From contig CALAIO010000001.1 of assembly GCA_937923355.1 (NCBI GenBank), positions 1-7,201 of the forward strand: a stretch of 7,201 nucleotides of DNA, given 5' to 3'. This DNA comes from an uncultured Rhizobiaceae group bacterium. Lineage in GTDB: Bacteria > Pseudomonadota > Alphaproteobacteria > Rhizobiales > Rhizobiaceae. Positions 5,715 to 7,201 of the stretch are shown here, one piece after another. Under the pieces are notes generated by a model. That model saw only the letters and a list, made by a program, of their open reading frames with translations. It did not search any database and had not been told where the DNA came from. Numbering within the stretch: position 1 is the stretch's first letter; each line of letters starts with the position of its first letter. A program made the translations under genes and the position numbers.

Positions 5715-5745
5715 GTGATATGAAGTGTAAAAGAAGCATTTTCAA
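5715..5745 (-). promoter_or_regulatory. Possible GST promoter
   Basis: On the minus strand TTGAAA (5745-5740) is followed by TATCAC (5720-5715) after 19 bases, or by CATATC (5722-5717) after 17. Both readings are imperfect. The start would fall close to the palindrome at 5703-5713. Confidence 0.3.
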
Positions 5746-5859
5746 TGTGCCAATTTAAAGGGTTGTTTGAAAATATTCTATAACCGCACATGCTGTCGTA
5801 TTTTTATGATTGCATTCTGATTTTTCGATGCGAAACTATTGTGATGTATTGACATGAAT

Positions 5860-5866
5860 GGGAGAG
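5860..5866 (+). promoter_or_regulatory. Strong ribosome-binding site of the MttB-family gene
   Basis: GGGAGAG ends 3 bases before ATG 5870, with its GGAG core 5 bases away. It clearly selects this start over the out-of-frame ATG at 5854. No convincing promoter was found in the 229-base divergent spacer before it. Confidence 0.7.
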
Positions 5867-5869
5867 AAC

Positions 5870-7201
5870 ATGTCCATCGAAGAAATCGAGCAAGAAGAAA
5901 ATGCGCCAAAACGGGCAGGCAGAAGAGGGCGCGGTGGTGGGCGTGCAGGTAATAAACGTGGCCAAGGGGCCGCGATAAAGCAAATCCCGTGGAGCATCCC
6001 GCAAAATCATGACAAACCAACCGAGCCATTGCCACCAGAAGGTGTTGAGGCCGTTCATAACGTTGCCATGCGCGTGTTGGAAGAAATTGGGATTGAGTTT
6101 CTTAATCTTGAAGCTGCCGAGATTTTGCAAGCGCATGGCGCGGAACTCTCCAACATCACGCAAGAAAGTGCATTGGTTAAAATGGACCGTGCGATGGTGA
6201 TGGAAAAGCTCAAAACTGTTCCTTCGGAGTTCACCCTGACGCCAAGAAATACAGATCGTAAAATTACAATTGGTGGCAATCACATCGTCTTTGGCAATGT
6301 GTCTTCACCCCCGAATTACTCAAATCTGGATGAAGGGCGCAAAGTCGGTAATCGCAAGGCTTATCAGGATTTCATTAAGCTAACGCAATATTTCAATTGT
6401 CTGCATTTTGCAGGTGGCTACCCTGTAGAGCCGATGGATATTCACCCATCCATTCGTCATCTTGATTGTCTGTACGACAAACTGACGATGACAGATAAAG
6501 TCGTCCACGCTTATTCGCTTGGCAAAGAGCGTGTCGAAGATGTGATGGAGATGGTCAAGATTGCGGGCGGTCTGACTGAGGATGCCTTTCAGGCGCGTCC
6601 GCACATGTACACCAACATCAACTCGACCTCGCCGCTTAAGCACGATCAACCGATGATCGATGGGTGTTTGCGCTGCGTGCGGCGGGGCCAAGCGGTTGTG
6701 GTGTCTCCCTTTACTTTGGCGGGCGCTATGGCGCCTGTGACGATGGCGGGGGCAGTGACGCTGTCGATCGCCGAAGCGTTGTCGGCGATTGCCTTATTCC
6801 AATACGTGGCCCCCGGATCGCCTGCGGTGATCGGCACGTTTACCTCGAACGTCGATATGAAATCGGGCGCACCCGCCTTTGGCACGCCGGAATACATGCG
6901 TGCGACGCAGATCACCGGGCAGATGGCGCGGTTCTATGGCTTGCCGATGCGCGCCAGTGGGGTTTGCGCGGCAAATGTGCCGGATGGGCAGTCGATGTGG
7001 GAAACCTCGAACAGCCTGTGGTCGGCGGTGCAGTCGGGGACGCATATGGTCTATCATGCAGCGGGTTGGCTGGAAGGCGGGCTGATCGCCAGCCCGGAAA
7101 AGTTTGTCATGGATTGCGAAGTGCTGCAGATGATCCAGCGCTATTTCGAACCGGATATCGTCGCGACTGGTCCGGATGAGATTGCGCTGGATGCGATACG
7201 A
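5870..7201 (+). CDS. Trimethylamine methyltransferase (MttB) family protein, non-pyrrolysine type, 3' truncated by the window
   Basis: 444 codons are open from ATG 5870 to the window end. The family is usually around 500 residues, so roughly the last 60-80 are missing. Residues 11-35 are a basic Arg/Gly-rich extension (for example RAGRRGRGGGRAGNKRG). The rest follows the MttB TIM-barrel fold. Recognisable blocks are HFAGGYPVEPMDIH (179-192), RHLDC (196-200), HAYSLGK (213-219), SPFTLAGAMAPVT (279-291), FTSNVDMKSGAPAFGTPEY (324-342) and HAAGWLEGG (396-404). Archetypal MttB moves a methyl group from trimethylamine to a corrinoid protein using pyrrolysine encoded by UAG. Here no in-frame TAG exists, so this is the broad non-Pyl group, of which one characterised member, MtgB, demethylates glycine betaine. 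The substrate is unknown, and no corrinoid protein gene lies in the window. GC content rises sharply from about codon 230 onward. Confidence 0.92.
   Translation, partial: MSIEEIEQEENAPKRAGRRGRGGGRAGNKRGQGAAIKQIPWSIPQNHDKPTEPLPPEGVEAVHNVAMRVLEEIGIEFLNLEAAEILQAHGAELSNITQESALVKMDRAMVMEKLKTVPSEFTLTPRNTDRKITIGGNHIVFGNVSSPPNYSNLDEGRKVGNRKAYQDFIKLTQYFNCLHFAGGYPVEPMDIHPSIRHLDCLYDKLTMTDKVVHAYSLGKERVEDVMEMVKIAGGLTEDAFQARPHMYTNINSTSPLKHDQPMIDGCLRCVRRGQAVVVSPFTLAGAMAPVTMAGAVTLSIAEALSAIALFQYVAPGSPAVIGTFTSNVDMKSGAPAFGTPEYMRATQITGQMARFYGLPMRASGVCAANVPDGQSMWETSNSLWSAVQSGTHMVYHAAGWLEGGLIASPEKFVMDCEVLQMIQRYFEPDIVATGPDEIALDAIR

Noticed and set aside
5734..5752. Sigma-54-like TGGCAC on the minus strand upstream of the GST gene
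   Set aside because: The GC element that should follow the GG by 10 bases is 2 bases out of register, and its TTGC context is missing.
5849..5854. TTGACA just upstream of the methyltransferase start
   Set aside because: An exact -35 hexamer, but it lies only 16 bases before the ATG, with the ribosome-binding site where a -10 box would be needed, so it cannot drive this gene.
6664..7179. Plus-strand 171-residue frame in the GC-rich part of the methyltransferase, and minus-strand frames there
   Set aside because: Long overlapping frames are expected in GC-rich DNA. The MttB-family frame matches conserved motifs throughout and has no stop.

Overview
The window looks like chromosomal DNA of an alphaproteobacterium, most likely a marine or host-associated member of Hyphomicrobiales (Rhizobiales) or Rhodobacterales with a moderately AT-rich genome; hand-counted lines of ordinary coding sequence give about 33-48% GC. 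The evidence is the gene set: an NDUFS4-like electron-transport complex I accessory subunit, a double cold-shock-domain protein, a DUF882/M15-type lipoprotein, a LigE-type glutathione transferase, and an MttB-family methyltransferase without pyrrolysine. All these families are typical of that class. The genus cannot be fixed from the sequence alone.

Layout, left to right. On the minus strand, 1-90 is the N-terminus of a fumarylacetoacetate-hydrolase-family protein that runs off the left edge. It is followed by tRNA-Glu(UUC) with a clear promoter (199-273), a long-linker lipoprotein with a C-terminal M15/DUF882 peptidase-like domain (393-1817), and glyoxalase I (2031-2483). The plus strand then takes over with a double cold-shock protein (2654-3235), a secreted DUF192 protein (3374-3865), tRNA-Pro(UGG) (3957-4033), the NDUFS4-like protein (4070-4375), tRNA-Arg(UCU) (4455-4531) and a 43-residue charged mini-protein (4759-4890). 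A minus-strand glutathione S-transferase of LigE/etherase type (4951-5640) converges on the mini-protein, with an 11-bp perfect inverted repeat between their ends. The GST is divergent from the last gene, a long MttB-family methyltransferase (5870 to beyond 7201, plus strand), open for all 444 codons present.

How the genes work together: most are single-gene housekeeping units rather than one operon. Two glutathione-linked enzymes (GloA and the GST) suggest a glutathione-using cell that detoxifies methylglyoxal and electrophiles. The tRNA-Pro / NDUFS4-like / tRNA-Arg block is tightly packed, and the protein gene there has no obvious ribosome-binding site or promoter of its own. The MttB-family gene is the only clearly accessory or catabolic element, probably for methylated-amine or betaine metabolism.

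I see no convincing new defence or mobile system, no CRISPR array, no integrase and no transposase. The most unusual signal is a sharp base-composition step inside the MttB-family gene: about 48% GC over 5881-6540 against about 61% over 6661-7201, by hand count. This suggests a mosaic gene or an assembly join. Lesser points are a leader hairpin that overlaps the 5' end of tRNA-Pro, the [DE]RR-repeat mini-protein, and paired dyads upstream of the GST.
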